This document shows positions 25,713 to 34,047 of a stretch of 64,000 nt of DNA, one piece after another. A program made the translations under genes and the position numbers. Origin of the DNA: Enterobacter asburiae (GTDB lineage Bacteria > Pseudomonadota > Gammaproteobacteria > Enterobacterales > Enterobacteriaceae). Below the pieces are notes generated by a model. That model did not search any database and was not told where the DNA came from. It saw only the letters and a program-made list of their open reading frames with translations. Position 1 is the first letter of the stretch, and the number at the start of each line of letters is the position of its first letter. The stretch covers positions 2,046,001 to 2,110,000 of the forward strand of contig NZ_CP102247.1 in NCBI RefSeq assembly GCF_024599655.1, given 5' to 3'.

Positions 25713-26062
25713 AACGTCTACTGCTGCTCGTGTTGGCATTAAATGCCTCTGTTGCTTATGCCCAAACGCTGCCTGATATCAGCGCTTTTTCGCAGCAACA
25801 AATTTTTGAAAACTGGGTGCAAAACCGGTGTATCGGTAAGATTGCGGACAGCAAAGCCCTGAGAGCTGATGCAGAGGCCAGCGCCGCCGCCTGGCTCGAA
25901 GCAAGCGATTTGCCTGCTGAGAATTTTGAAAAAGCTGACAAGGTGATTGCTTCTCAACTGAAAGAGAAAGTGGGCGGTACTGAACCGGGTCATTATCAGG
26001 TTTTGAAGTGCAGCTTAATCGCCAATAGCGACGCGATTCGTCCGCTCAAAACGCCAGAATAG
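25709..26062 (+). CDS. tai4: Tae4 immunity protein Tai4
   Basis: A 117-residue periplasmic protein that protects the cell from Tae4 delivered by sisters. The N-terminus MKRLLLLVLALNASVAYA is a clear signal peptide with cleavage after AYA. The mature part is helical (FSQQQIFENWVQNRCIGKIA, ASAAAWLEASDLPAENFEKAD) with two Cys (NRCIGK and VLKCSL), which match the disulfide-stabilised fold of Tai4. The ATG overlaps the tae4 stop (ATGA), giving coupled translation. Identification rests on context plus family resemblance, which agree. Confidence 0.9.
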   Translation: MKRLLLLVLALNASVAYAQTLPDISAFSQQQIFENWVQNRCIGKIADSKALRADAEASAAAWLEASDLPAENFEKADKVIASQLKEKVGGTEPGHYQVLKCSLIANSDAIRPLKTPE

Positions 26063-26080
26063 AACAGATGGAATCGGCCC

Positions 26081-26119
26081 CAAACGCCGCCGTTCTCGTC
26101 CCGAGAGCGGCAGCGTTTG
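26081..26119 (+). repeat. long near-perfect hairpin between tai4 and tagH
   Basis: The 18-nt arms 26081-26098 and 26102-26119 pair with one mismatch and one G-U, leaving a 3-nt centre: CAAACGCCGCCGTTCTCG against CGAGAGCGGCAGCGTTTG. No U-run follows. It could be an RNA processing or stability signal separating the hcp-tae4-tai4 mRNA from tagH, or a remnant of a mobile element. Confidence 0.65.
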
Positions 26120-26148
26120 AGCGCTAATCATACCAGCAGGAATACGCC

Positions 26149-27912
26149 ATGCGATTCACGATTATTTCTACGAAACCCGGTCATCAGCCGCCGCAAAGCA
26201 GCTGTGATTTTTACGCCCCGGGCGGCACCATTGGGCGCGGTACGGATAACAATCTGGTGTTGCCGGACAATGACCGCACCATCTCTCGTCTGCAGGCGAT
26301 TGTTCACGTGGACGCCCAGGGCGAATGCCGCGTGACCAACCGTGGTAGCGTCACCCGCGTGGTATTAAATGACATTCCGCTGGAGCGAGGGCGTCAGGTT
26401 GAACTGCAGGATGGCGACATTCTCGGTATTGATGACTACCGTATCGAAGTGACCGAACTGATCCACGATACCCAGCCCGTGAGCCGAATGGCGGCCAGCA
26501 TGCATCAGCAGTCGCGTCCGACACCCGCACCCGCGACCGCTCCACAGCCGAAACCGGCGAGTGCCGCACCGCGCGGCAAGGCTGAGCCGACCGCCGTGCC
26601 AACGGAGATCTGGGATAGCCTGATGCAGGAGTTCTCCATCTCCGACAGCATCTCCAGCAACCGCACAAAACCGCAGCCTGCTGCATCGCACGATCCGTTC
26701 TCCCAGCCTGCGGCCCCGGAGCGTAACGCCGAAGATCCGCTGGCGATGTTCAACGACAGCGATCCAAAGCTCGAGCGTAAGAATGTCGACCCGGACACGC
26801 TGTTCAGCGACGAAGCGTTGTTCAAAAAAGAGAGTATTTTTGACGACGTCACCCCGTCAACGCTGGTGCCGCCGGGCGAGAATAGCCCCGTTAAGCCAGA
26901 AGAAGAGGCGACGGATGAGCTCGATCCGCTGGCCCTGTTTGGCGGTAAGGCCAGCGCGCCAGCCGCGCGTAATGACGACCCGCTCGGTCTGATGGGCGGG
27001 GCACCGTTAACCCATCCGGATGACATTGTTGACGAAAAGCCTGCGCCAGTGCCGGAACCTGCGCAGGAAGAGGACGTGCTGGCCGATTCTCCGCTGTTCG
27101 CCCCTGAGCCGCAGGAAGAACCGCGTGCTGAAGAAGAGCCCGCGCGACCGGATTACGCAGGATTCACCATGCCAACGCCACAGGCCGTTGCGCGCAGCAG
27201 CGCTCAGGCCCCGAAGGGACGCCTGCGCATAGACCCGGTCAATAACGCCGCCGCCCCAACCGCCACGGCGAACAGCGGTGAGAAGGGCGAAGTGCTGCAG
27301 GGCGAGCTGCTGGAGGCGCTGCTGGAAGGGATGGGGCTGAGCGAAATGCAGCCCGTCCCGCAGTTTGACCGTGAAAACATGCGTCAGCTGGGGCAGATCC
27401 TCGGCATGTTCTCTCAGGGAACCGTGGCGCTGCTTTCTTCGCGCTCCATTCTCAAGCGCGGCGTGAAAGCCGATATGACCATGGTGCTGGACGATGCCAA
27501 CAACCCGTTCAAGCTGTTGCCGACCGGCAAAACCGTGCTGATCCAGATGTTCGGCACCCCGATGCCGGGCTTTATGCCGCCGACAAAATCCGTGCGCGAC
27601 GCGCTGATCGATCTGCAGGCGCACCAGCTGGGCATGATCTCCGGTATCCGCGCCATTATTGCCGCGATGCTGCAGTCCTTTAACCCGGAACAGCTGGAAG
27701 AGCAGGCGAAGCAGAACGGGATGACCTCTCGTCTGGCGCTGCCGGGCAGCCGCAAAGCCGCCCTGTGGGACTATTTTGTACGCAGCTATGGCGAGACGGC
27801 TGGCGAGATTGAGGATGACTTCCACACCCTGTTCGGCGAGGCCTTCCTTCATGCGTACGACATGGAGGTAAATCAGTACAAAGACTCACAGAGCGGATCG
27901 GAAGACAAATGA
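26149..27912 (+). CDS. tagH: T6SS FHA-domain scaffold protein TagH (Fha)
   Basis: A 587-residue cytoplasmic protein. Residues ~20-100 form an FHA phosphothreonine-binding domain (GGTIGRGTDNNLVLPDNDRTISRLQAIVH holds the conserved Gly-Arg and Ser-Arg positions). A long acidic, Pro/Ala-rich linker follows to about residue 370. The C-terminal ~190 residues (LLEALLEGMGL, FSQGTVALLSSRSILKRGVKADMT, FGEAFLHAYDMEV) match the conserved T6SS-FHA C-terminal domain. In the threonine-phosphorylation pathway, PpkA phosphorylates this protein, PppA reverses it and TagF antagonises it; all three genes are in this locus. It overlaps pppA by 4 nt. Confidence 0.94.
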   Translation: MRFTIISTKPGHQPPQSSCDFYAPGGTIGRGTDNNLVLPDNDRTISRLQAIVHVDAQGECRVTNRGSVTRVVLNDIPLERGRQVELQDGDILGIDDYRIEVTELIHDTQPVSRMAASMHQQSRPTPAPATAPQPKPASAAPRGKAEPTAVPTEIWDSLMQEFSISDSISSNRTKPQPAASHDPFSQPAAPERNAEDPLAMFNDSDPKLERKNVDPDTLFSDEALFKKESIFDDVTPSTLVPPGENSPVKPEEEATDELDPLALFGGKASAPAARNDDPLGLMGGAPLTHPDDIVDEKPAPVPEPAQEEDVLADSPLFAPEPQEEPRAEEEPARPDYAGFTMPTPQAVARSSAQAPKGRLRIDPVNNAAAPTATANSGEKGEVLQGELLEALLEGMGLSEMQPVPQFDRENMRQLGQILGMFSQGTVALLSSRSILKRGVKADMTMVLDDANNPFKLLPTGKTVLIQMFGTPMPGFMPPTKSVRDALIDLQAHQLGMISGIRAIIAAMLQSFNPEQLEEQAKQNGMTSRLALPGSRKAALWDYFVRSYGETAGEIEDDFHTLFGEAFLHAYDMEVNQYKDSQSGSEDK

Positions 27913-28706
27913 ATATCGCAACGGCTTCTCTCTCCCGCCAGGGGACGCGCGCCAGCAACCAGGATCAGACGGGAGAAACCATAGGGGAACGTTCAGCCTG
28001 CTTTGTCGTCTGCGACGGCATCGCGGGCCTGCCGGGCGGTGAGGTGGCTGCAGAGCTGGCCCGCAACAGCATCATCTCCCGCTTCGATGGCGACAAACAT
28101 CTTAACGCGCAGCATATCCGCGACTACGTTCAGACGGCAAACCGCACTATCCTCAGCGAACAGCAGGCCGTGCAGGACTATCGCCGGATGGGCACGACGC
28201 TGGTCAGCCTGTTCATTGACCGTGACTACGGGCTGGCCTACTGGGCGCATGCCGGAGACAGCCGCCTGTACCTGTTTCGCCGGGGATGGCTGTGGCATGT
28301 GACCACCGACCACAGCCTGGTGCAGCAGATGAAAGATGCCGGGCACCAGACCGACAACCTGAACAGCAACCTGCTTTATCTGGCGCTGGGGATTGAAAAC
28401 GGCGGGCCGGAAGCGAGCTACAGCGACGTGGTGCAGGTTGAAGACGGCGATGCCTTTTTACTGTGCACCGATGGGTTCTGGCACGGCGTCAGCGAAGAGC
28501 AAATGAAGCAGTCGCTGCATATGGTCAATACGCCGCAGGAGTGGCTGACCTTAATGAACCAAATCATTCAAAAGAATGGCGAACAGGAGGGGAATGCTCA
28601 GGATAACTATACTGCCCTGGCGGTATGGATGGGCAACCCTCAGGACACCACTTTGCTGCACACCCTCTCTGACGCAGCACAATTTCTTCCCTGCGGAACT
28701 GATTAG
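27909..28706 (+). CDS. pppA: PP2C-family protein phosphatase PppA
   Basis: A 265-residue Ser/Thr phosphatase of the PPM/PP2C family that resets the Fha/TagH phosphorylation switch. Metal-binding and catalytic motifs are present: RASNQDQTG near residue 15, VVCDGIAG near 35 (with Ile in place of the more usual Met/Val), WAHAGDSRLYLFR near 112, LLCTDGFW near 180 and DNYTALAV near the end. It is presumably cytosolic. The ATG overlaps the tagH stop (ATGA), so the two are translated together. Confidence 0.92.
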   Translation: MNIATASLSRQGTRASNQDQTGETIGERSACFVVCDGIAGLPGGEVAAELARNSIISRFDGDKHLNAQHIRDYVQTANRTILSEQQAVQDYRRMGTTLVSLFIDRDYGLAYWAHAGDSRLYLFRRGWLWHVTTDHSLVQQMKDAGHQTDNLNSNLLYLALGIENGGPEASYSDVVQVEDGDAFLLCTDGFWHGVSEEQMKQSLHMVNTPQEWLTLMNQIIQKNGEQEGNAQDNYTALAVWMGNPQDTTLLHTLSDAAQFLPCGTD

Positions 28707-28722
28707 ACACACAAGGAACGAT

Positions 28723-29721
28723 ATGAAACTTTGGCTATCGGGTTTAGCACTTCTGGCGGTCACCTCCACCGCGCAGGCTGAGAATTTCCGCATCGTGCAG
28801 TCTCCTGCGCAGAAGCTGGATATCTGGATCGACAACATTAAAGACAACACGCCGCAGAGCTGGTGTAAGCCTGAGGTGGCGCTGCGTATCGTGGCGAACG
28901 GCAAGAAAGACGTCTCCGTGCTGGAGAACTTTGTGCCGCGTCTTGGCGCACTGCTGGAACACCAGTGCAGCAAAGTGAATAAGCTTAGCTGGACGCTCAA
29001 CGACCCGGCGGGTACCACGCTGGCGCAGGGCACGGCTGGCAAAGCGCAGGACTGGGCGCTGGTGGTGAAACAGGAGCAGGCCGTGCCTGCTGCGACCGTC
29101 ACCGCAACCCCGGCCAGCGGCGCGTTACTGCCGCCAGACCAGAACGTGGCGTCCCGCACTGTCGCTGCTGACCGCACCCCATGGCAGGAATTTACCCTGC
29201 AGGACGGCTGCCACCTTCGGACCTTCTGGGAAGGAGGCGCGTCCGCTCCGGCGCTCTTTATTCCGGATTCTGACACCACCCGCTGCGGTAACGGCAGCTG
29301 GCTGAGCGGACACACCGTTGTTTCGCAGTCCCGCAACGGCGGACAGAAAGAGATGGCGGTGACCTACATCCATGGCTTCCCGGTGACGGGGCTGAATCAA
29401 AGCGCCGATCCTGAAAACGCGCTGATCACCTCCGTCAACAAAGAGCGCATGGTATTCAGCACGCCTAACAGTGACCAGAGCTGGATGATCCTGCCTTACG
29501 ATAACACCCTGAACAGCTGGAAAAGCAACGGCACCGTAGCAGTGGAGATTTCACGTGAAATCGCCAGCGATGATGCAAAACTGCAGGCGCGCATCGCGGC
29601 GGTGAAAAAGACCTGGAGCGCCTGGGTCGCACCCGGCACGCCGCTGAATATCGTTCTGATTGACACCCTGCGTCCCCAGCTGCGCGATCCGGCCGTCGGC
29701 GCATGGCGCGCGGCGAATTAA
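28723..29721 (+). CDS. unassigned periplasmic protein of the T6SS locus
   Basis: A 332-residue exported protein with a typical signal peptide (MKLWLSGLALLAVTSTAQA, cleavage before ENF). I do not recognise a named family with confidence. The mature part shows a first domain with two Cys (SWCKPEVAL and EHQCSKV), a Pro/Ala-rich linker near 115-140, and a second domain with Cys in DGCHLRTFW and TTRCGNGSW that is rich in beta-strand-like sequence. It lies between pppA and tagJ, 16 bp after pppA, with AAGGAACG before its ATG, so it belongs to the operon. An envelope partner of the PpkA/PppA switch is possible, but there is no direct evidence. Confidence 0.7.
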   Translation: MKLWLSGLALLAVTSTAQAENFRIVQSPAQKLDIWIDNIKDNTPQSWCKPEVALRIVANGKKDVSVLENFVPRLGALLEHQCSKVNKLSWTLNDPAGTTLAQGTAGKAQDWALVVKQEQAVPAATVTATPASGALLPPDQNVASRTVAADRTPWQEFTLQDGCHLRTFWEGGASAPALFIPDSDTTRCGNGSWLSGHTVVSQSRNGGQKEMAVTYIHGFPVTGLNQSADPENALITSVNKERMVFSTPNSDQSWMILPYDNTLNSWKSNGTVAVEISREIASDDAKLQARIAAVKKTWSAWVAPGTPLNIVLIDTLRPQLRDPAVGAWRAAN

Positions 29722-29730
29722 GGAATGGCT

Positions 29731-30543
29731 ATGAATACGCTCTATCAACGCCTGGCGGGCGAGTCGCTCAACGATGCGCTGACGCGCCTTGAGGCTGAAA
29801 TCAAAGCCCGTCCGGCGGATGCCGACCTTCGCGCCGCGTTCGTGCAGTTTTTAACCCTCAGCGGCAACTGGACGCGTGCGCTGACCCAGCTGAAAAGCTG
29901 GCTGGCGCTAAAGCCTCAGGCGAAGCCTACCGTCACGCTGCTGGAGCAATCCATTCAGGGCGAGCTGCAGCGCGCGCAGGTGATGGCGGGACAGGCGCGT
30001 CCGGCCATGCCTGAAGCCCAGTGGCCGTGGCTGACTACCCTGGCCGCGGCGCTGAGCGAGGAGGGCGAACGCGCCAGGGCGCTGCGTCTGGAGGCCCTCG
30101 ATCGGGCTCAGGCCACCCCCGGCCACATCACCCTCGAAAACGAGGAGACGCAGGCTTTCGAGTGGCTGATGGATGGCGACGCCCGTCTCGGCCCGGTCTG
30201 CGAAACCATCGTGAACGGCCGTTATTTCTGGCTGCCGTTTAGCGCTATCGCGGAGATCCGTTTCCAGGCGCCTGCCAGCGTGACCGATCTGGTCTGGCGT
30301 CACGCGCTGGTGCGCCTGACCGACGGTACGGAGCAGGTGTGTCAGATCCCGGCGCGTTATCCTTTTGCTGCCGATGCCACTGATGCGATCAAACTGGGCC
30401 GCACCACCGAATGGCAGCCGCTCGACGAAGACGGCACCCTTTACGAAGGGATGGGCCAGAAAGCCTGGCTGAGCGAGCAAAGCGAAAGCCCGCTGCTGTC
30501 CTTAAGCTTCGTGACGTTTGCGACGGATGGAGCCGATGAGTAA
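29731..30543 (+). CDS. tagJ: T6SS accessory protein TagJ (ImpE family)
   Basis: A 270-residue cytoplasmic protein of the ImpE/TagJ family. The N-terminal half has tetratricopeptide-like helices (LNDALTRLEAEIKARPADADLRAAFVQFL, then WTRALTQLKSWLAL); the C-terminal half contains the conserved GRYFWLPFSAIAEIRF, PASVTDLVWRHALVRLTDG and RTTEWQPLDE segments. In Pseudomonas TagJ binds the sheath protein TssB and assists ClpV-mediated recycling. ATG 29731 is preferred over 29725, as AAGGA lies at a proper distance only for the former. Its end overlaps the tssE start. Confidence 0.9.
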   Translation: MNTLYQRLAGESLNDALTRLEAEIKARPADADLRAAFVQFLTLSGNWTRALTQLKSWLALKPQAKPTVTLLEQSIQGELQRAQVMAGQARPAMPEAQWPWLTTLAAALSEEGERARALRLEALDRAQATPGHITLENEETQAFEWLMDGDARLGPVCETIVNGRYFWLPFSAIAEIRFQAPASVTDLVWRHALVRLTDGTEQVCQIPARYPFAADATDAIKLGRTTEWQPLDEDGTLYEGMGQKAWLSEQSESPLLSLSFVTFATDGADE

Positions 30544-31099
30544 TCCCGCTGGCGAAGGCGATCTGCTGCGCAGCGGCTGGCAAGCCCGCAGCAGGCAGGA
30601 GAAGGTGGGGGCGCGCGACAAAATGCAGCCCTCGCTGCTGGATCGCCTCACCGATAACGACCCGGAAAAAAAACGCGAGTCGGCCAATAGCAATCTGATC
30701 ACCCACGCCGCCCTGCGCCGCAATGTGTTGCGCGATCTTCAGTGGCTGTTTAATACCATTAACCACGATGCCTCCGGCGATTTGAGCGCCTTGCCGCACG
30801 TGAACCGCTCGGTGGTCAACTTCGGCGTCGCGCCGCTGGCCGGAAAGAGAATGTCGGATATCGAATGGCACGATATCCAGCGCAAGCTCACCGAGGCCAT
30901 CATCAATTTCGAACCGCGCATTTTGCCGCAGGGGCTGCAGGTCCGCTGCGTGTCGGATACCTCCTCGCTGGATCTGCACAACGTGCTCTCCATCGAGATC
31001 AAAGGGCGTCTGTGGTGCGTGCCGTACCCGCTGGAGTTTCTGTTTCGTACCGATGTCGATCTGGAAAACGGCCATTTTGAACTGAAAGATGCGGGGTAA
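30536..31099 (+). CDS. tssE: T6SS baseplate protein TssE
   Basis: TssE is the gp25/lysozyme-like baseplate component from which sheath polymerisation starts. The 187-residue protein contains SLLDRLTDNDP, RRNVLRDLQWLFNT and the later segment EIKGRLWCVPYPLEFLFRTD, in the order seen in gp25-like proteins; the central region RMSDIEWHDIQRKLTEAIINFEPRIL carries the conserved E-x-x-P-R-(I/L) pattern. The ATG at 30536 overlaps the tagJ stop by 8 nt and has GGAG upstream. tssF begins 2 bp after its stop. Confidence 0.93.
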   Translation: MSNPAGEGDLLRSGWQARSRQEKVGARDKMQPSLLDRLTDNDPEKKRESANSNLITHAALRRNVLRDLQWLFNTINHDASGDLSALPHVNRSVVNFGVAPLAGKRMSDIEWHDIQRKLTEAIINFEPRILPQGLQVRCVSDTSSLDLHNVLSIEIKGRLWCVPYPLEFLFRTDVDLENGHFELKDAG

Positions 31100-31101
31100 T
31101 C

Positions 31102-32973
31102 ATGGAAAGTAAACTGCTCGAATACTACAACCGTGAGCTGGCCTACCTGCGCGAAATGGGAGCCGAGTTTGCCGAACGCTATCCTAAGGTCGCCGGGCGG
31201 CTGGGCATGCGCGGCATCGAAGTGGCGGACCCGTATACCGAACGTCTGATGGAGGGCTTCGCCTTCCTGACCTCCCGCGTGCAGATGAAAATGGACGCGG
31301 AGTTCCCGCGCTTCTCCCAGCGTTTGCTGGAGATGATTGCGCCTAACTATCTCGCGCCTACGCCGTCGATGGCGATCGCGGAGATTGAGCCCGACAGCAG
31401 CCGGGGCGACCTGAGCAAGGGCTTCATTGTGCCGCGCGGCACCATGATGGACAGCCTGGCGCTGAAAAAAACCGGCGTGACCTGCAGCTATACCACGGCG
31501 CACGAGGTCAACCTGCTGCCGCTGAAAATCGACAAGGTCGAGCTGGGCGGCGTGCCCGCCGATCTGCCGCTGGCGCAGCTGGGGCTGAGCCAGCAGGGGA
31601 TCAACAGCGCCTTACGGATCCGCATCGCCTGCGACGGCCCGCAAAACCTCGGGCACCTGGATTTCGACCGCCTGGAATTTTTCCTCGGCGGTCCGGATAT
31701 TGAGGCGCTGAAGCTGCTGGAGCTGGTGATGGAGCACCACGCCGGGATCGTTTGTCAGACGGTCAGCCCGCAGCCGCAGCGACAGCTGCTGGCGTCGGAT
31801 GCGCTGCGCCAGGAGGGCTTTGAGCCTGACCAGGCGCTGCTTCCGGACGATCTGCGCAACTTTGACGGCTACCGCCTGCTGCAGGAGTATTTCGCCTTTC
31901 CGGCCCGTTTCCGCTTCATCAGCCTCAGCGGTCTGAGCAAGCTCATCCAGCGCTGTGAAGGCGAAAAAGCCTTCGACATCTTCATTCTGCTGGATAAGTC
32001 GGATGAACAGCTGGAGCGCGTGGTTGATGCCAGCCATCTGGCGCTGCACTGTACGCCGGTCATCAACCTGTTCCCCAAGGTCGCGGCGCGTCAGAAGCTG
32101 AATGAAGGCCAGCATGAATATCATCTGGTGGTCGATAACATCCGTCCGCTGGATTATGAAATTTACGCGGTCAAAAAAATCTATGGCAGCGCGGACGGCC
32201 AGCGTGATGACCAGACGTTTCGTCCTTTCTGGAGCACCTGGAGCGGCGACGCGGGCAACTATGGAGCCTATTTTTCTCTGCGCCGCGAACAGCGCGTGCT
32301 GTCCGAGCACGCCCTGCGCTACGGTACCCGCACCGGTTACATCGGTTCAGAGGTGTTTGTTTCGCTGGTGGATGAACAGCACGCCCCGTGGCAGGAAAAC
32401 CTGCGCTATATCTCTGCCGAGGTGCTGTGCACCAGCCGCGACCTGCCGCTGATGCTGCAGCAGGAGCTCGGGCAGTTCATTATGGCCGATTCCATGCCGG
32501 TGAAATCCCTCACCCTGCGTAAAGGCCCGACGCCGCCGCGTCCGGCGCTGGCAGAAGGGTTCAGCACCTGGCGGCTCATCAGCCAGCTGCAGATGAACTA
32601 TCTCAGCCTGATGGACAGCGAAAACGAAGAGGGTGCGGCCGCGCTGCGCCAGCTGTTAGGGCTGTACGCCAACCTGGCAGAAACGCCCGTTGCGCGTCAG
32701 GTGGAGGGGGTACGCCACTGCGTGCTGGAGCCGGTTCACCGCCGCGTGCCTGAACCCGGTCCGGTCGTTTTCGCCCGCGGGATCGGCATTACCCTGACGG
32801 TAGATGAGCGAGCCTTTTCCGGCGCCAGTCCGTGGCTCTTTGGCAGCGTGATGGAACGTCTCTTTGCCCGTCTGGTGTCTATCAACAGCTTTACGGAGTT
32901 CACCCTGAAGAGTCAGCAGCGCGGCGAGATTGGCTACTGGGCGCCGCGTATGGGTAAAAGGGCGCTGATATGA
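31102..32973 (+). CDS. tssF: T6SS baseplate protein TssF
   Basis: TssF, with TssG, forms the baseplate wedge around the VgrG spike and resembles phage gp6. The 623-residue length is standard. The N-terminus is diagnostic: LLEYYNRELAYLREMGAEFA, followed by YPKVAGRLGMRG, DPYTERLMEGFAFLTSRVQ and PRFSQRLLEMIAPNYLAPTPSM. The C-terminal segment FSTWRLISQLQMNYLSL and the final GEIGYWAPRMGKRALI also fit. The stop overlaps the tssG start (ATGA). Confidence 0.96.
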   Translation: MESKLLEYYNRELAYLREMGAEFAERYPKVAGRLGMRGIEVADPYTERLMEGFAFLTSRVQMKMDAEFPRFSQRLLEMIAPNYLAPTPSMAIAEIEPDSSRGDLSKGFIVPRGTMMDSLALKKTGVTCSYTTAHEVNLLPLKIDKVELGGVPADLPLAQLGLSQQGINSALRIRIACDGPQNLGHLDFDRLEFFLGGPDIEALKLLELVMEHHAGIVCQTVSPQPQRQLLASDALRQEGFEPDQALLPDDLRNFDGYRLLQEYFAFPARFRFISLSGLSKLIQRCEGEKAFDIFILLDKSDEQLERVVDASHLALHCTPVINLFPKVAARQKLNEGQHEYHLVVDNIRPLDYEIYAVKKIYGSADGQRDDQTFRPFWSTWSGDAGNYGAYFSLRREQRVLSEHALRYGTRTGYIGSEVFVSLVDEQHAPWQENLRYISAEVLCTSRDLPLMLQQELGQFIMADSMPVKSLTLRKGPTPPRPALAEGFSTWRLISQLQMNYLSLMDSENEEGAAALRQLLGLYANLAETPVARQVEGVRHCVLEPVHRRVPEPGPVVFARGIGITLTVDERAFSGASPWLFGSVMERLFARLVSINSFTEFTLKSQQRGEIGYWAPRMGKRALI

Positions 32974-34013
32974 GTGACGCTGCCACCGCACCGCTGCGCG
33001 TGCATCGCCTGACCCGGCTGCCGGATGCGTTCTGGCACGGCGTCCGCGAGACGCCCTGGCGCTACGATCTGTTTCAGCTGCTAAGGCGCATTGATGCCCA
33101 GGGCGGCGAGCGCTACCCGCTGGGACGCGCGCCGCTGCCGAAATTTGAGCCGCTGCGCATCGGCCAGCAGCCGTCGATGAGTTTTGCGCCGTCGACGCTG
33201 GCTCAGGTACGTCAGCGGGAGGAAAGCGGGCTGCATGAGGTGTCTATCCTCAGCTTCGGCCTGTTTGGCCCGAACGGCCCGCTGCCGGTCCACATGACCG
33301 AATACGCCCGCGAGCGTATTTATCATCATCAGGACACCAGCCTCAGCGCGTTTGCCGATCTGTTCCATCACCGCCTTGCGCTGCTGTTTTACCGCGCCTG
33401 GGCGGATGCGCAGCCGGCCGTCTCTCTGGATCGCGCTGATAACAGGCGCTTTGAGGGCTACCTGGCGTCTCTGATTGGCATGGGGCAGCCGGGGCAGATG
33501 AACAAAGGCAGCCTGAGCTCGCATGCCCGCTTTACCCACGCCGGACACCTGACCCGCCACGGGCGGGACCCGGAGGGGCTGGAGAAGATCCTGCGCAACT
33601 ATTTTAAAGCGCCGGTTAAGCTGGTGAGCAACGTGCCGCAGTGGATGCCGCTCTCCACGCGCGAGCAGGCGCAGCTTGGCGCAGGACGCCGCATGCCGCG
33701 CATGGGGGAATCCGCTTTTCTCGGCATTGCGGTGCGCGACGTGCAGCATAAGTTTCGCATCGACATTGGCCCGCTGAGCGCGGAGGAGTACAACCGCTTT
33801 CTGCCGGGTGAAGCGTGGGTCACCGAGCTGCGCGACTGGGTGCGTCAGTACGCCGGGGTGGAGTTTGAATGGGAAACGCGGGTGATCCTGCGTGAAGACG
33901 CGGTGCAGGGCACCACGCTCGGCAGCAATGGGCGATTAGGCTATAACACCTGGCTGGGCCTTCAGCCTCAGCCAATCCCGCGTGGCGATCTGGTGTATTG
34001 CGCAGAGCGATAA
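32970..34013 (+). CDS. tssG: T6SS baseplate protein TssG
   Basis: TssG forms a wedge subcomplex with TssF. The 347-residue protein contains RETPWRYDLFQLLRRIDAQ, GERYPLGRAPLPKFEPLRIGQ, the invariant FGLFGPNGPLPVHMTEYARER, FADLFHHRLALLFYRAW, and GLEKILRNYFKAPVKL. All are TssG hallmarks. It is translationally coupled to tssF and precedes clpV by 34 bp. Confidence 0.96.
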   Translation: MSDAATAPLRVHRLTRLPDAFWHGVRETPWRYDLFQLLRRIDAQGGERYPLGRAPLPKFEPLRIGQQPSMSFAPSTLAQVRQREESGLHEVSILSFGLFGPNGPLPVHMTEYARERIYHHQDTSLSAFADLFHHRLALLFYRAWADAQPAVSLDRADNRRFEGYLASLIGMGQPGQMNKGSLSSHARFTHAGHLTRHGRDPEGLEKILRNYFKAPVKLVSNVPQWMPLSTREQAQLGAGRRMPRMGESAFLGIAVRDVQHKFRIDIGPLSAEEYNRFLPGEAWVTELRDWVRQYAGVEFEWETRVILREDAVQGTTLGSNGRLGYNTWLGLQPQPIPRGDLVYCAER

Positions 34014-34047
34014 TTTTTCTAACGCATTGTTATCAATGGAACCGAAC

